Source of the DNA: Auanema rhodensis
Lineage: Eukaryota > Nematoda > Chromadorea > Rhabditida > Rhabditidae
DNA length: 64,000 nt
Reading direction: 5' to 3'
Assembly (NCBI GenBank): GCA_964057225.1
Contig: OZ059897.1
Coordinates: forward strand, 18,290,001-18,354,000
Position 1 is the first letter of the stretch; each line of letters opens with the position of its first letter. Position numbers and translations under genes: made by a program. Below are positions 27,379 to 42,822 of the stretch, piece by piece. The notes beneath the pieces were generated by a model that saw only the letters and a list, made by a program, of their open reading frames with translations, searched no databases and was not told the origin of the DNA.

Positions 27379-30300
27379 GGACAATGTTATTCAACGAAAA
27401 AATTAATTCTTCAGGGTGAAAATCGAGGATATAAGTGTGAACTTATATCAGTTGATATCTCGGTGCATTTTTAAGCTAGCGCAAATCTGATAACACAGAT
27501 CGACGCAGCTTAAAAATCCGCACCGAATGCACTATACTACATTGAGAAACGCTTAATACAAAAATTAGTTATGATCGTTTGAAAAATGATGCATTAGTGT
27601 ATGTTGAGTTTCCATGTACACTCAATATTGCTTCCAAAAACATTTTGACAAAAACTTTTTCGAAAAATTTCAAAATAATTTAGCAAAAAGTAGATGTTTT
27701 TAGATTCCATTTTTCAAGGCAAAGACGATGGACAATGTTATTCAACGAAAAAATTAATTCTTCAATGTGAAAATCGAGGATATAAGTGTGAACATATATC
27801 AGTTGATATCTCGGTGCATTTTTAAGCTAGCGCAAATCTGATAACACAGATCGACGCAGCTTAAAAATCCGCACCGAATGCACTATACTACATTGAGAAA
27901 TGCTTAATACAAAAATTAGTTATAATCGTTTGAAAAATGATGCATTAGTGTATGTTGAGTTTCCATGTACACTTAACATTGCTTCCAAAAACATTTTGAC
28001 AAAAACTTTTTCGAAAAATTTCAAAATAGTTTACCAAAAAGTAGATGTTTTTAGATTCCATTTTTCAAGGCAAAGACGATAGACAATGTTATTCAACGAA
28101 AAAATTAATTCTTCAGGGTGAAAATCGAGGATATAAGTGTGAACTTATATCAGTTGATATCTCGGTGCATTTTTAAGCTAGCGCAAATCTGATAACACAG
28201 ATCGACGCAGCTTAAAAATCCGCATCGAATGCACTATACTACATTGAGAAACGCTTAATACAAAAATTAGTTATAATCGTTTGAAAAATGATGCATTAGT
28301 GTATGTTGAGTTTCCATGTACACTTAACATTGCTTCCAAAAACATTTTGACAAAAATTTTTTCGAAAAATTTCAAAATAGTTTACCAAAAAGTAGATGTT
28401 TTTAGATTCCATTTTTCAAGGCAAAGACGATAGACAATGTTATTCAACGAAAAAATTAATTCTTCAGGGTGAAAATCGAGGATATAAGTGTGAACTTATA
28501 TCAGTTGATATCTCGGTGCATTTTTAAGCTAGCGCAAATCTGATAACACAGATCGACGCAGCTTAAAAATCCGCATCGAATGCACTATACTACATTGAGA
28601 AAGGCTTAATACATAAATTAGTTATGATCGTTTGAAAAATGATGCATTAGTGTATGTTGAGTTTCCATGTACACTCAACATTGCTTCCAAAAACATTTTG
28701 ACAAAAATTTTTTCGAAAAATTTCGAAATAATTTAGCAAAAAGTAGATGTTTTTAGATTCCATTTTTCAAGGCAAAGACGATAGACAATGTTATTCAACG
28801 AAAAAATTAATTCTTCAGGGTGAAAATCGAGGATATATGTGTGAACTTATATCAGTTGATATCTCGGTGCATTTTTAAGCTAGCGCAAATCTGATAACAC
28901 AGATCGACGCAGCTTAAAAATCCGCATCGAATGCACTATACTACATTGAGAAACGCTTAATACAAAAATTAGTTATAATCGTTTGAAAAATGATGCATTA
29001 GTGTATGTTGAGTTTCCATGTACACTCAACATTGCTTCCAAAAACATTTTGACAAAAATTTTTTCGAAAAATTTCAAAATAATTTAGCAAAAAGTAGATG
29101 TTTTTAGATTCCATTTTTCAAGGCAAAGACGATGGACAATGTTATTCAACGAAAAAATTAATTCTTCAGGGTGAAAATCGAAGATATAAGTGTGAACTTA
29201 TATCAGTTGATATCTCGGTGCATTTTTAAGCTAGCGCAAATATGATAACACAGATCGACGCAGCTTAAAAATCCGCATCGAATGCACTATACTACATTGA
29301 GAAACGCTTAATACAAAAATTAGTTATAATCGTTTGAAAAATGATGCATTAGTGTATGTTGAGTTTCCATGTACACTCAACATTGCTTCCAAAAACATTT
29401 TGACAAAAATTTTTTCGAAAAATTTCAAAATAATTTAGCAAAAAGTAGATGTTTTTAGATTCCATTTTTCAAGGCAAAGACGATGGACAATGTTATTCAA
29501 CGAAAAAATTAATTCTTCAGGGTGAAAATTGAGGATATAAGTGTGAACTTATATCAGTTGATATCTCGGTGCATTTTTAAGCTAGCGCAAATCTGATAAC
29601 ACAGATCGACGCAGCTTAAAAATCCGCATCGAATGCACTATACTACATTGAGAAACGCTTAATACAAAAATTAGTTATGATCGTTTGAAAAATGATGCAT
29701 TAGTGTATGTTGAGTTTCCATGTACACTCAATATTGCTTCCAAAAACATTTTGACAAAAATGTTTTCGGAAAATTTCAAAATAATTTAGCAAAAAGTAGA
29801 TGTTTTTAGATTTCTTTTTTCAAGGCAAAGACGATGGACAATGTTATTCAACGAAAAAATCATTTCTTCAGGGTGAAAATCGAGGATATAAGTGTGAACT
29901 TATATCAGTTGATATCTCGGTGCATTTTTAAGCTAGCGCAAATCTGATAACACAGATCGACGCAGCTTAAAAATCCGCATCGAATGCACTATACTACATT
30001 GAGAAACGCTTAATACAAAAATTAGTTATAATCGTTTGAAAAATGATGCATTAGTGTATGTTGAGTTTCCATGTACACTCAACATTGCTTCCAAAAACAT
30101 TTTGACAAAAATTTTTTCGAAAAATTTCAAAATAATTTAGCAAAAAGTAGATGTTTTTAGATTCCATTTTTCAAGGCAAAGACGATGGACAATGTTATTC
30201 AACGAAAAAATTAATTCTTCAGGGTGAAAATCGAGGATATAAGTGTGAACTTATATCAGTTGATATCTCGGTGCATTTTTAAGCTAGCGCAAATCTGATA

Positions 30301-33300
30301 ACACAGATCGACGCAGCTTAAAAATCCGCACCGAATGCACTATACTACATTGAGAAACGCTTAATACAAAAATTAGTTATGATCGTTTGAAAAATGATGC
30401 ATTAGTGTATGTTGAGTTTCCATGTACACTCAATATTGCTTCCAAAAACATTTTGACAAAAACTTTTTCGAAAAATTTCAAAATAATTTAGCAAAAAGTA
30501 GATGTTTTTAGATTCCATTTTTCAAGGCAAAGACGATGGACAATGTTATTCAACGAAAAAATTAATTCTTCAATGTGAAAATCGAGGATATAAGTGTGAA
30601 CTTATATCAGTTGATATCTCGGTGCATTTTTAAGCTAGCGCAAATCTGATAACACAGATCGACGCAGCTTAAAAATCCGCATCGAATGCACTATACTACA
30701 TTGAGAAACGCTTAATACAAAAATTAGTTATGATCGTTTGAAAAATGATGCATTAGTGTATGTTGAGTTTCCATGTACACTCAACATTGCTTCCAAAAAC
30801 ATTTTGACAAAAACTTTTTCGAAAAATTTCAAAATAATTTAGCAAAAAGTAGATGTTTTTAGATTCCATTTTTCAAGGCAAAGACGATGGACAATGTTAT
30901 TCAACGAAAAAATTAATTCTTCAGGGTGAAAATCGAGGATATAAGTGTGAACTTATATCAGTTGATATCTCGGTGCATTTTTAAGCTAGCGCAAATCTGA
31001 TAACACAGATCGACGCAGCTTAAAAATCCGCATCGAATGCACTATACTACATTGAGAAACGCTTAATACAAAAATTAGTTATAATCGTTTGAAAAATGAT
31101 GCATTAGTGTATGTTGAGTTTCCATGTACACTCAACATTGCTTCCAAAAACATTTTGACAAAAATTTTTTCGAAAAATTTCAAAATAATTTAGCAAAAAG
31201 TAGATGTTTTTAGATTCCATTTTTCAAGGCAAAGTTGATGGACAATGTTATTCAACGAAAAAATTAATTCTTCAGGGTGAAAATCGAGGATATAAGTGTG
31301 AACATATATCAGTTGATATCTCGGTGCATTTTCAAGCTAGCGCAAATCTGATAACACAGATCGACGCAGCTTAAAAATCCGCATCGAATGCACTATACTA
31401 CATTGAGAAATGCTTAATACAAAAATTAGTTATAATCGTTTGAAAAATGATGCATTAGTGTATGTTGAGTTTCCATGTACACTTAACATTGCTTCCAAAA
31501 ACATTTTGACAAAAATTTTTTCGAAAAATTTCAAAATAGTTTACCAAAAAGTAGATGTTTTTAGATTCCATTTTTCAAGGCAAAGACGATAGACAATGTT
31601 ATTCAACGAAAAAATTAATTCTTCAGGGTGAAAATCGAGGATATAAGTGTGAACTTATATCAGTTGATATCTCGGTGCATTTTTAAGCTAGCGCAAATCT
31701 GATAACACAGATCGACGCAGCTTAAAAATCCGCATCGAATGCACTATACTACATTGAGAAACGCTTAATACAAAAATTAGTTATAATCGTTTGAAAAATG
31801 ATGCATTAGTGTATGTTGAGTTTCCATGTACACTCAACATTGCTTCCAAAAACATTTTGACAAAAATTTTTTCGAAAAATTTCAAAATAATTTAGCAAAA
31901 AGTAGATGTTTTTAGATTCCATTTTTCAAGGCAAAGACGATGGACAATGTTATTCAACGAAAAAATTAATTCTTCAGGGTGAAAATCGAAGATATAAGTG
32001 TGAACTTATATCAGTTGATATCTCGGTGCATTTTTAAGCTAGCGCAAATCTGATAACACAGATCGACGCAGCTTAAAAATCCGCATCGAATGCACTATAC
32101 TACATTGAGAAACGCTTAATACAAAAATTAGTTATAATCGTTTGAAAAATGATGCATTAGTGTATGTTGAGTTTCCATGTACACTCAACATTGCTTCCAA
32201 AAACATTTTGACAAAAATTTTTTCGAAAAATTTCAAAATAATTTAGCAAAAAGTAGATGTTTTTAGATTCCATTTTTCAAGGCAAAGACGATGGACAATG
32301 TTATTCAACGAAAAAATTAATTCTTCAGGGTGAAAATTGAGGATATAAGTGTGAACTTATATCAGTTGATATCTCGGTGCATTTTTAAGCTAGCGCAAAT
32401 CTGATAACACAGATCGACGCAGCTTAAAAATCCGCATCGAATGCACTATACTACATTGAGAAACACTTGATACAAAAATTAGTTATGATCGTTTGAAAAA
32501 TGATGCATTAGTGTATGTTGAGTTTCCATGTACACTCAACATTGCTTCCAAAAACATTTTGACAAAAATTTTTTCGAAAAATTTCAAAATAATTTAGCAA
32601 AAAGTAGATGTTTTTAGATTTCATTTTTCAAGGCAAAGACGATGGACAATGTTATTCAACGAAAAAATTAATTCTTCAGGGTGAAAATCGAGGATATAAG
32701 TGTGAACTTATATCAGTTGATATCTCGGTGCATTTTTAAGCTAGCGCAAATCTGATAACACAGATCGACGCAGCTTAAAAATCCGCACCGAATGCACTAT
32801 ACTACATTGAGAAACGCTTAATACAAAAATTAGTTATGATCGTTTGAAAAATGATGCATTAGTGTATGTTGAGTTTCCATGTACACTCAATATTGCTTCC
32901 AAAAACATTTTGACAAAAATGTTTTCGAAAAATTTCAAAATAATTTAGCAAAAAGTAGATGTTTTTAGATTTCTTTTTTCAAGGCAAAGACGATGGACAA
33001 TGTTATTCAACGAAAAAATCATTTCTTCAGGGTGAAAATCGAGGATATAAGTGTGAACTTATATCAGTTGATATCTGGGTGCATTTTTAAGCTAGCGCAA
33101 ATCTGATAACACAGATCGACGCAGCTTAAAAATCCGCATCGAATGCACTATACTACATTGAGAAACGCTTAATACATAAATTAGTTATGATCGTTTGAAA
33201 AATGATGCATTAGTGTATGTTGAGTTTCCATGTACACTCAACATTGCTTCCAAAAACATTTTGACAAAAATTTTTTCGAAAAATTTCGAAATAATTTAGC

Positions 33301-36300
33301 AAAAAGTAGATGTTTTTAGATTCCATTTTTCAAGGCAAAGACGATAGACAATGTTATTCAACGAAAAAATTAATTCTTCAGGGTGAAAATCGAGGATATA
33401 AGTGTGAACATATATCAGTTGATATCTCGGTGCATTTTCAAGCTAGCGCAAATCTGATAACACAGATCGACGCAGCTTAAAAATCCGCATCGAATGCACT
33501 ATACTACATTGAGAAATGCTTAATACAAAAATTAGTTATAATCGTTTGAAAAATGATGCATTAGTGTATGTTGAGTTTCCATGTACACTTAACATTGCTT
33601 CCAAAAACATTTTGACAAAAATTTTTTCGAAAAATTTCAAAATAGTTTACCAAAAAGTAGATGTTTTTAGATTCCATTTTTCAAGGCAAAGACGATAGAC
33701 AATGTTATTCAACGAAAAAATTAATTCTTCAGGGTGAAAATCGAGGATATAAGTGTGAACTTATATCAGTTGATATCTCGGTGCATTTTTAAGCTAGCGC
33801 AAATCTGATAACACAGATCGACGCAGCTTAAAAATCCGCATCGAATGCACTATACTACATTGAGAAACGCTTAATACAAAAATTAGTTATAATCGTTTGA
33901 AAAATGATGCATTAGTGTATGTTGAGTTTCCATGTACACTTAACATTGCTTCCAAAAACATTTTGACAAAAATTTTTTCGAAAAATTTCAAAATAGTTTA
34001 CCAAAAAGTAGATGTTTTTAGATTCCATTTTTCAAGGCAAAGACGATAGACAATGTTATTCAACGAAAAAATTAATTCTTCAGGGTGAAAATCGAGGATA
34101 TAAGTGTGAACTTATATCAGTTGATATCTCGGTGCATTTTTAAGCTAGCGCAAATCTGATAACACAGATCGACGCAGCTTAAAAATCCGCATCGAATGCA
34201 CTATACTACATTGAGAAAGGCTTAATACATAAATTAGTTATGATCGTTTGAAAAATGATGCATTAGTGTATGTTGAGTTTCCATGTACACTCAACATTGC
34301 TTCCAAAAACATTTTGACAAAAATTTTTTCGAAAAATTTCGAAATAATTTAGCAAAAAGTAGATGTTTTTAGATTCCATTTTTCAAGGCAAAGACGATAG
34401 ACAATGTTATTCAACGAAAAAATTAATTCTTCAGGGTGAAAATCGAGGATATAAGTGTGAACTTATATCAGTTGATATCTCGGTGCATTTTTAAGCTAGC
34501 GCAAATCTGATAACACAGATCGACGCAGCTTAAAAATCCGCATCGAATGCACTATACTACATTGAGAAACGCTTAATACAAAAATTAGTTATAATCGTTT
34601 GAAAAATGATGCATTAGTGTATGTTGAGTTTCCATGTACACTCAACATTGCTTCCAAAAACATTTTGACAAAAATTTTTTCGAAAAATTTCAAAATAATT
34701 TAGCAAAAAGTAGATGTTTTTAGATTCCATTTTTCAAGGCAAAGACGATGGACAATGTTATTCAACGAAAAAATTAATTCTTCAGGGTGAAAATCGAAGA
34801 TATAAGTGTGAACTTATATCAGTTGATATCTCGGTGCATTTTTAAGCTAGCGCAAATCTGATAACACAGATCGACGCAGCTTAAAAATCCGCATCGAATG
34901 CACTATACTACATTGAGAAACGCTTAATACAAAAATTAGTTATAATCGTTTGAAAAATGATGCATTAGTGTATGTTGAGTTTCCATGTACACTCAACATT
35001 GCTTCCAAAAACATTTTGACAAAAATTTTTTCGAAAAATTTCAAAATAATTTAGCAAAAAGTAGATGTTTTTAGATTCCATTTTTCAAGGCAAAGACGAT
35101 GGACAATGTTATTCAACGAAAAAATTAATTCTTCAGGGTGAAAATCGAGGATATAAGTGTGAACTTATATCAGTTGATATCTCGGTGCATTTTTAAGCTA
35201 GCGCAAATCTGATAACACAGATCGACGCAGCTTAAAAATCCGCACCGAATGCACTATACTACATTGAGAAACGCTTAATACAAAAATTAGTTATGATCGT
35301 TTGAAAAATGATGCATTAGTGTATGTTGAGTTTCCATGTACACTCAATATTGCTTCCAAAAACATTTTGACAAAAACTTTTTCGAAAAATTTCAAAATAA
35401 TTTAGCAAAAAGTAGATGTTTTTAGATTCCATTTTTCAAGGCAAAGACGATGGACAATGTTATTCAACGAAAAAATTAATTCTTCAGGGTGAAAATTGAG
35501 GATATAAGTGTGAACATATATCAGTTGATATCTCGGTGCATTTTCAAGCTAGCGCAAATCTGATAACACAGATCGACGCAGCTTAAAAATCCGCATCGAA
35601 TGCACTATACTACATTGAGAAATGCTTAATACAAAAATTAGTTATAATCGTTTGAAAAATGATGCATTAGTGTATGTTGAGTTTCCATGTACACTTAACA
35701 TTGCTTCCAAAAACATTTTGACAAAAATTTTTTCGAAAAATTTCAAAATAGTTTACCAAAAAGTAGATGTTTTTAGATTCCATTTTTCAAGGCAAAGACG
35801 ATAGACAATGTTATTCAACGAAAAAATTAATTCTTCAGGGTGAAAATCGAGGATATAAGTGTGAACTTATATCAGTTGATATCTCGGTGCATTTTTAAGC
35901 TAGCGCAAATCTGATAACACAGATCGACGCAGCTTAAAAATCCGCATCGAATGCACTATACTACATTGAGAAACGCTTAATACAAAAATTAGTTATAATC
36001 GTTTGAAAAATGATGCATTAGTGTATGTTGAGTTTCCATGTACACTTAACATTGCTTCCAAAAACATTTTGACAAAAATTTTTTCGAAAAATTTCAAAAT
36101 AGTTTACCAAAAAGTAGATGTTTTTAGATTCCATTTTTCAAGGCAAAGACGATAGACAATGTTATTCAACGAAAAAATTAATTCTTCAGGGTGAAAATCG
36201 AGGATATAAGTGTGAACTTATATCAGTTGATATCTCGGTGCATTTTTAAGCTAGCGCAAATCTGATAACACAGATCGACGCAGCTTAAAAATCCGCATCG

Positions 36301-39300
36301 AATGCACTATACTACATTGAGAAAGGCTTAATACATAAATTAGTTATGATCGTTTGAAAAATGATGCATTAGTGTATGTTGAGTTTCCATGTACACTCAA
36401 CATTGCTTCCAAAAACATTTTGACAAAAATTTTTTCGAAAAATTTCGAAATAATTTAGCAAAAAGTAGATGTTTTTAGATTCCATTTTTCAAGGCAAAGA
36501 CGATAGACAATGTTATTCAACGAAAAAATTAATTCTTCAGGGTGAAAATCGAGGATATAAGTGTGAACTTATATCAGTTGATATCTCGGTGCATTTTTAA
36601 GCTAGCGCAAATCTGATAACACAGATCGACGCAGCTTAAAAATCCGCATCGAATGCACTATACTACATTGAGAAACGCTTAATACAAAAATTAGTTATAA
36701 TCGTTTGAAAAATGATGCATTAGTGTATGTTGAGTTTCCATGTACACTCAACATTGCTTCCAAAAACATTTTGACAAAAATTTTTTCGAAAAATTTCAAA
36801 ATAATTTAGCAAAAAGTAGATGTTTTTAGATTCCATTTTTCAAGGCAAAGACGATGGACAATGTTATTCAACGAAAAAATTAATTCTTCAGGGTGAAAAT
36901 CGAAGATATAAGTGTGAACTTATATCAGTTGATATCTCGGTGCATTTTTAAGCTAGCGCAAATCTGATAACACAGATCGACGCAGCTTAAAAATCCGCAT
37001 CGAATGCACTATACTACATTGAGAAACGCTTAATACAAAAATTAGTTATAATCGTTTGAAAAATGATGCATTAGTGTATGTTGAGTTTCCATGTACACTC
37101 AACATTGCTTCCAAAAACATTTTGACAAAAATTTTTTCGAAAAATTTCAAAATAATTTAGCAAAAAGTAGATGTTTTTAGATTCCATTTTTCAAGGCAAA
37201 GACGATGGACAATGTTATTCAACGAAAAAATTAATTCTTCAGGGTGAAAATTGAGGATATAAGTGTGAACTTATATCAGTTGATATCTCGGTGCATTTTT
37301 AAGCTAGCGCAAATCTGATAACACAGATCGACGCAGCTTAAAAATCCGCATCGAATGCACTATACTACATTGAGAAACGCTTAATACAAAAATTAGTTAT
37401 GATCGTTTGAAAAATGATGCATTAGTGTATGTTGAGTTTCCATGTACACTCAATATTGCTTCCAAAAACATTTTGACAAAAATGTTTTCGGAAAATTTCA
37501 AAATAATTTAGCAAAAAGTAGATGTTTTTAGATTTCTTTTTTCAAGGCAAAGACGATGGACAATGTTATTCAACGAAAAAATCATTTCTTCAGGGTGAAA
37601 ATCGAGGATATAAGTGTGAACTTATATCAGTTGATATCTCGGTGCATTTTTAAGCTAGCGCAAATCTGATAACACAGATCGACGCAGCTTAAAAATCCGC
37701 ATCGAATGCACTATACTACATTGAGAAACGCTTAATACAAAAATTAGTTATAATCGTTTGAAAAATGATGCATTAGTGTATGTTGAGTTTCCATGTACAC
37801 TCAACATTGCTTCCAAAAACATTTTGACAAAAATTTTTTCGAAAAATTTCAAAATAATTTAGCAAAAAGTAGATGTTTTTAGATTCCATTTTTCAAGGCA
37901 AAGACGATGGACAATGTTATTCAACGAAAAAATTAATTCTTCAGGGTGAAAATCGAGGATATAAGTGTGAACTTATATCAGTTGATATCTCGGTGCATTT
38001 TTAAGCTAGCGCAAATCTGATAACACAGATCGACGCAGCTTAAAAATCCGCACCGAATGCACTATACTACATTGAGAAACGCTTAATACAAAAATTAGTT
38101 ATGATCGTTTGAAAAATGATGCATTAGTGTATGTTGAGTTTCCATGTACACTCAATATTGCTTCCAAAAACATTTTGACAAAAACTTTTTCGAAAAATTT
38201 CAAAATAATTTAGCAAAAAGTAGATGTTTTTAGATTCCATTTTTCAAGGCAAAGACGATGGACAATGTTATTCAACGAAAAAATTAATTCTTCAATGTGA
38301 AAATCGAGGATATAAGTGTGAACTTATATCAGTTGATATCTCGGTGCATTTTTAAGCTAGCGCAAATCTGATAACACAGATCGACGCAGCTTAAAAATCC
38401 GCATCGAATGCACTATACTACATTGAGAAACGCTTAATACAAAAATTAGTTATGATCGTTTGAAAAATGATGCATTAGTGTATGTTGAGTTTCCATGTAC
38501 ACTCAACATTGCTTCCAAAAACATTTTGACAAAAACTTTTTCGAAAAATTTCAAAATAATTTAGCAAAAAGTAGATGTTTTTAGATTCCATTTTTCAAGG
38601 CAAAGACGATGGACAATGTTATTCAACGAAAAAATTAATTCTTCAGGGTGAAAATCGAGGATATAAGTGTGAACTTATATCAGTTGATATCTCGGTGCAT
38701 TTTTAAGCTAGCGCAAATCTGATAACACAGATCGACGCAGCTTAAAAATCCGCATCGAATGCACTATACTACATTGAGAAACGCTTAATACAAAAATTAG
38801 TTATAATCGTTTGAAAAATGATGCATTAGTGTATGTTGAGTTTCCATGTACACTCAACATTGCTTCCAAAAACATTTTGACAAAAATTTTTTCGAAAAAT
38901 TTCAAAATAATTTAGCAAAAAGTAGATGTTTTTAGATTCCATTTTTCAAGGCAAAGTTGATGGACAATGTTATTCAACGAAAAAATTAATTCTTCAGGGT
39001 GAAAATCGAGGATATAAGTGTGAACATATATCAGTTGATATCTCGGTGCATTTTCAAGCTAGCGCAAATCTGATAACACAGATCGACGCAGCTTAAAAAT
39101 CCGCATCGAATGCACTATACTACATTGAGAAATGCTTAATACAAAAATTAGTTATAATCGTTTGAAAAATGATGCATTAGTGTATGTTGAGTTTCCATGT
39201 ACACTTAACATTGCTTCCAAAAACATTTTGACAAAAATTTTTTCGAAAAATTTCAAAATAGTTTACCAAAAAGTAGATGTTTTTAGATTCCATTTTTCAA

Positions 39301-42300
39301 GGCAAAGACGATAGACAATGTTATTCAACGAAAAAATTAATTCTTCAGGGTGAAAATCGAGGATATAAGTGTGAACTTATATCAGTTGATATCTCGGTGC
39401 ATTTTTAAGCTAGCGCAAATCTGATAACACAGATCGACGCAGCTTAAAAATCCGCATCGAATGCACTATACTACATTGAGAAACGCTTAATACAAAAATT
39501 AGTTATAATCGTTTGAAAAATGATGCATTAGTGTATGTTGAGTTTCCATGTACACTCAACATTGCTTCCAAAAACATTTTGACAAAAATTTTTTCGAAAA
39601 ATTTCAAAATAATTTAGCAAAAAGTAGATGTTTTTAGATTCCATTTTTCAAGGCAAAGACGATGGACAATGTTATTCAACGAAAAAATTAATTCTTCAGG
39701 GTGAAAATCGAAGATATAAGTGTGAACTTATATCAGTTGATATCTCGGTGCATTTTTAAGCTAGCGCAAATCTGATAACACAGATCGACGCAGCTTAAAA
39801 ATCCGCATCGAATGCACTATACTACATTGAGAAACGCTTAATACAAAAATTAGTTATAATCGTTTGAAAAATGATGCATTAGTGTATGTTGAGTTTCCAT
39901 GTACACTCAACATTGCTTCCAAAAACATTTTGACAAAAATTTTTTCGAAAAATTTCAAAATAATTTAGCAAAAAGTAGATGTTTTTAGATTCCATTTTTC
40001 AAGGCAAAGACGATGGACAATGTTATTCAACGAAAAAATTAATTCTTCAGGGTGAAAATTGAGGATATAAGTGTGAACTTATATCAGTTGATATCTCGGT
40101 GCATTTTTAAGCTAGCGCAAATCTGATAACACAGATCGACGCAGCTTAAAAATCCGCATCGAATGCACTATACTACATTGAGAAACACTTGATACAAAAA
40201 TTAGTTATGATCGTTTGAAAAATGATGCATTAGTGTATGTTGAGTTTCCATGTACACTCAACATTGCTTCCAAAAACATTTTGACAAAAATTTTTTCGAA
40301 AAATTTCAAAATAATTTAGCAAAAAGTAGATGTTTTTAGATTTCATTTTTCAAGGCAAAGACGATGGACAATGTTATTCAACGAAAAAATTAATTCTTCA
40401 GGGTGAAAATCGAGGATATAAGTGTGAACTTATATCAGTTGATATCTCGGTGCATTTTTAAGCTAGCGCAAATCTGATAACACAGATCGACGCAGCTTAA
40501 AAATCCGCACCGAATGCACTATACTACATTGAGAAACGCTTAATACAAAAATTAGTTATGATCGTTTGAAAAATGATGCATTAGTGTATGTTGAGTTTCC
40601 ATGTACACTCAATATTGCTTCCAAAAACATTTTGACAAAAATGTTTTCGAAAAATTTCAAAATAATTTAGCAAAAAGTAGATGTTTTTAGATTTCTTTTT
40701 TCAAGGCAAAGACGATGGACAATGTTATTCAACGAAAAAATCATTTCTTCAGGGTGAAAATCGAGGATATAAGTGTGAACTTATATCAGTTGATATCTGG
40801 GTGCATTTTTAAGCTAGCGCAAATCTGATAACACAGATCGACGCAGCTTAAAAATCCGCATCGAATGCACTATACTACATTGAGAAACGCTTAATACATA
40901 AATTAGTTATGATCGTTTGAAAAATGATGCATTAGTGTATGTTGAGTTTCCATGTACACTCAACATTGCTTCCAAAAACATTTTGACAAAAATTTTTTCG
41001 AAAAATTTCGAAATAATTTAGCAAAAAGTAGATGTTTTTAGATTCCATTTTTCAAGGCAAAGACGATAGACAATGTTATTCAACGAAAAAATTAATTCTT
41101 CAGGGTGAAAATCGAGGATATAAGTGTGAACATATATCAGTTGATATCTCGGTGCATTTTCAAGCTAGCGCAAATCTGATAACACAGATCGACGCAGCTT
41201 AAAAATCCGCATCGAATGCACTATACTACATTGAGAAATGCTTAATACAAAAATTAGTTATAATCGTTTGAAAAATGATGCATTAGTGTATGTTGAGTTT
41301 CCATGTACACTTAACATTGCTTCCAAAAACATTTTGACAAAAATTTTTTCGAAAAATTTCAAAATAGTTTACCAAAAAGTAGATGTTTTTAGATTCCATT
41401 TTTCAAGGCAAAGACGATAGACAATGTTATTCAACGAAAAAATTAATTCTTCAGGGTGAAAATCGAGGATATAAGTGTGAACTTATATCAGTTGATATCT
41501 CGGTGCATTTTTAAGCTAGCGCAAATCTGATAACACAGATCGACGCAGCTTAAAAATCCGCATCGAATGCACTATACTACATTGAGAAACGCTTAATACA
41601 AAAATTAGTTATAATCGTTTGAAAAATGATGCATTAGTGTATGTTGAGTTTCCATGTACACTTAACATTGCTTCCAAAAACATTTTGACAAAAATTTTTT
41701 CGAAAAATTTCAAAATAGTTTACCAAAAAGTAGATGTTTTTAGATTCCATTTTTCAAGGCAAAGACGATAGACAATGTTATTCAACGAAAAAATTAATTC
41801 TTCAGGGTGAAAATCGAGGATATAAGTGTGAACTTATATCAGTTGATATCTCGGTGCATTTTTAAGCTAGCGCAAATCTGATAACACAGATCGACGCAGC
41901 TTAAAAATCCGCATCGAATGCACTATACTACATTGAGAAAGGCTTAATACATAAATTAGTTATGATCGTTTGAAAAATGATGCATTAGTGTATGTTGAGT
42001 TTCCATGTACACTCAACATTGCTTCCAAAAACATTTTGACAAAAATTTTTTCGAAAAATTTCGAAATAATTTAGCAAAAAGTAGATGTTTTTAGATTCCA
42101 TTTTTCAAGGCAAAGACGATAGACAATGTTATTCAACGAAAAAATTAATTCTTCAGGGTGAAAATCGAGGATATAAGTGTGAACTTATATCAGTTGATAT
42201 CTCGGTGCATTTTTAAGCTAGCGCAAATCTGATAACACAGATCGACGCAGCTTAAAAATCCGCATCGAATGCACTATACTACATTGAGAAACGCTTAATA

Positions 42301-42822
42301 CAAAAATTAGTTATAATCGTTTGAAAAATGATGCATTAGTGTATGTTGAGTTTCCATGTACACTCAACATTGCTTCCAAAAACATTTTGACAAAAATTTT
42401 TTCGAAAAATTTCAAAATAATTTAGCAAAAAGTAGATGTTTTTAGATTCCATTTTTCAAGGCAAAGACGATGGACAATGTTATTCAACGAAAAAATTAAT
42501 TCTTCAGGGTGAAAATCGAAGATATAAGTGTGAACTTATATCAGTTGATATCTCGGTGCATTTTTAAGCTAGCGCAAATCTGATAACACAGATCGACGCA
42601 GCTTAAAAATCCGCATCGAATGCACTATACTACATTGAGAAACGCTTAATACAAAAATTAGTTATAATCGTTTGAAAAATGATGCATTAGTGTATGTTGA
42701 GTTTCCATGTACACTCAACATTGCTTCCAAAAACATTTTGACAAAAATTTTTTCGAAAAATTTCAAAATAATTTAGCAAAAAGTAGATGTTTTTAGATTC
42801 CATTTTTCAAGGCAAAGACGAT
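27379..42822 (+). repeat. 22-monomer (7722-bp) higher-order repeat, two tandem copies
   Basis: Monomers 79-100 (27379-35100) and 101-122 (35101-42822) have the same order of variant monomers at a constant 7722-bp offset, and the copies touch exactly. Shared ordered marks include CACCG, GAACATATA with AAATGCTTA, AAAGGCTTA with CGAAATA, GAAGAT, GTTTTCGG, CAATGTG, GGCAAAGTTG and AACACTTGATA. Private changes in the left copy (ATATATGTG at 28783, AAATATGATAAC at 29134, CAATG in the monomer at 27730) show divergence or conversion since duplication. Inside each copy a five-monomer module occurs twice. Confidence 0.9.
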
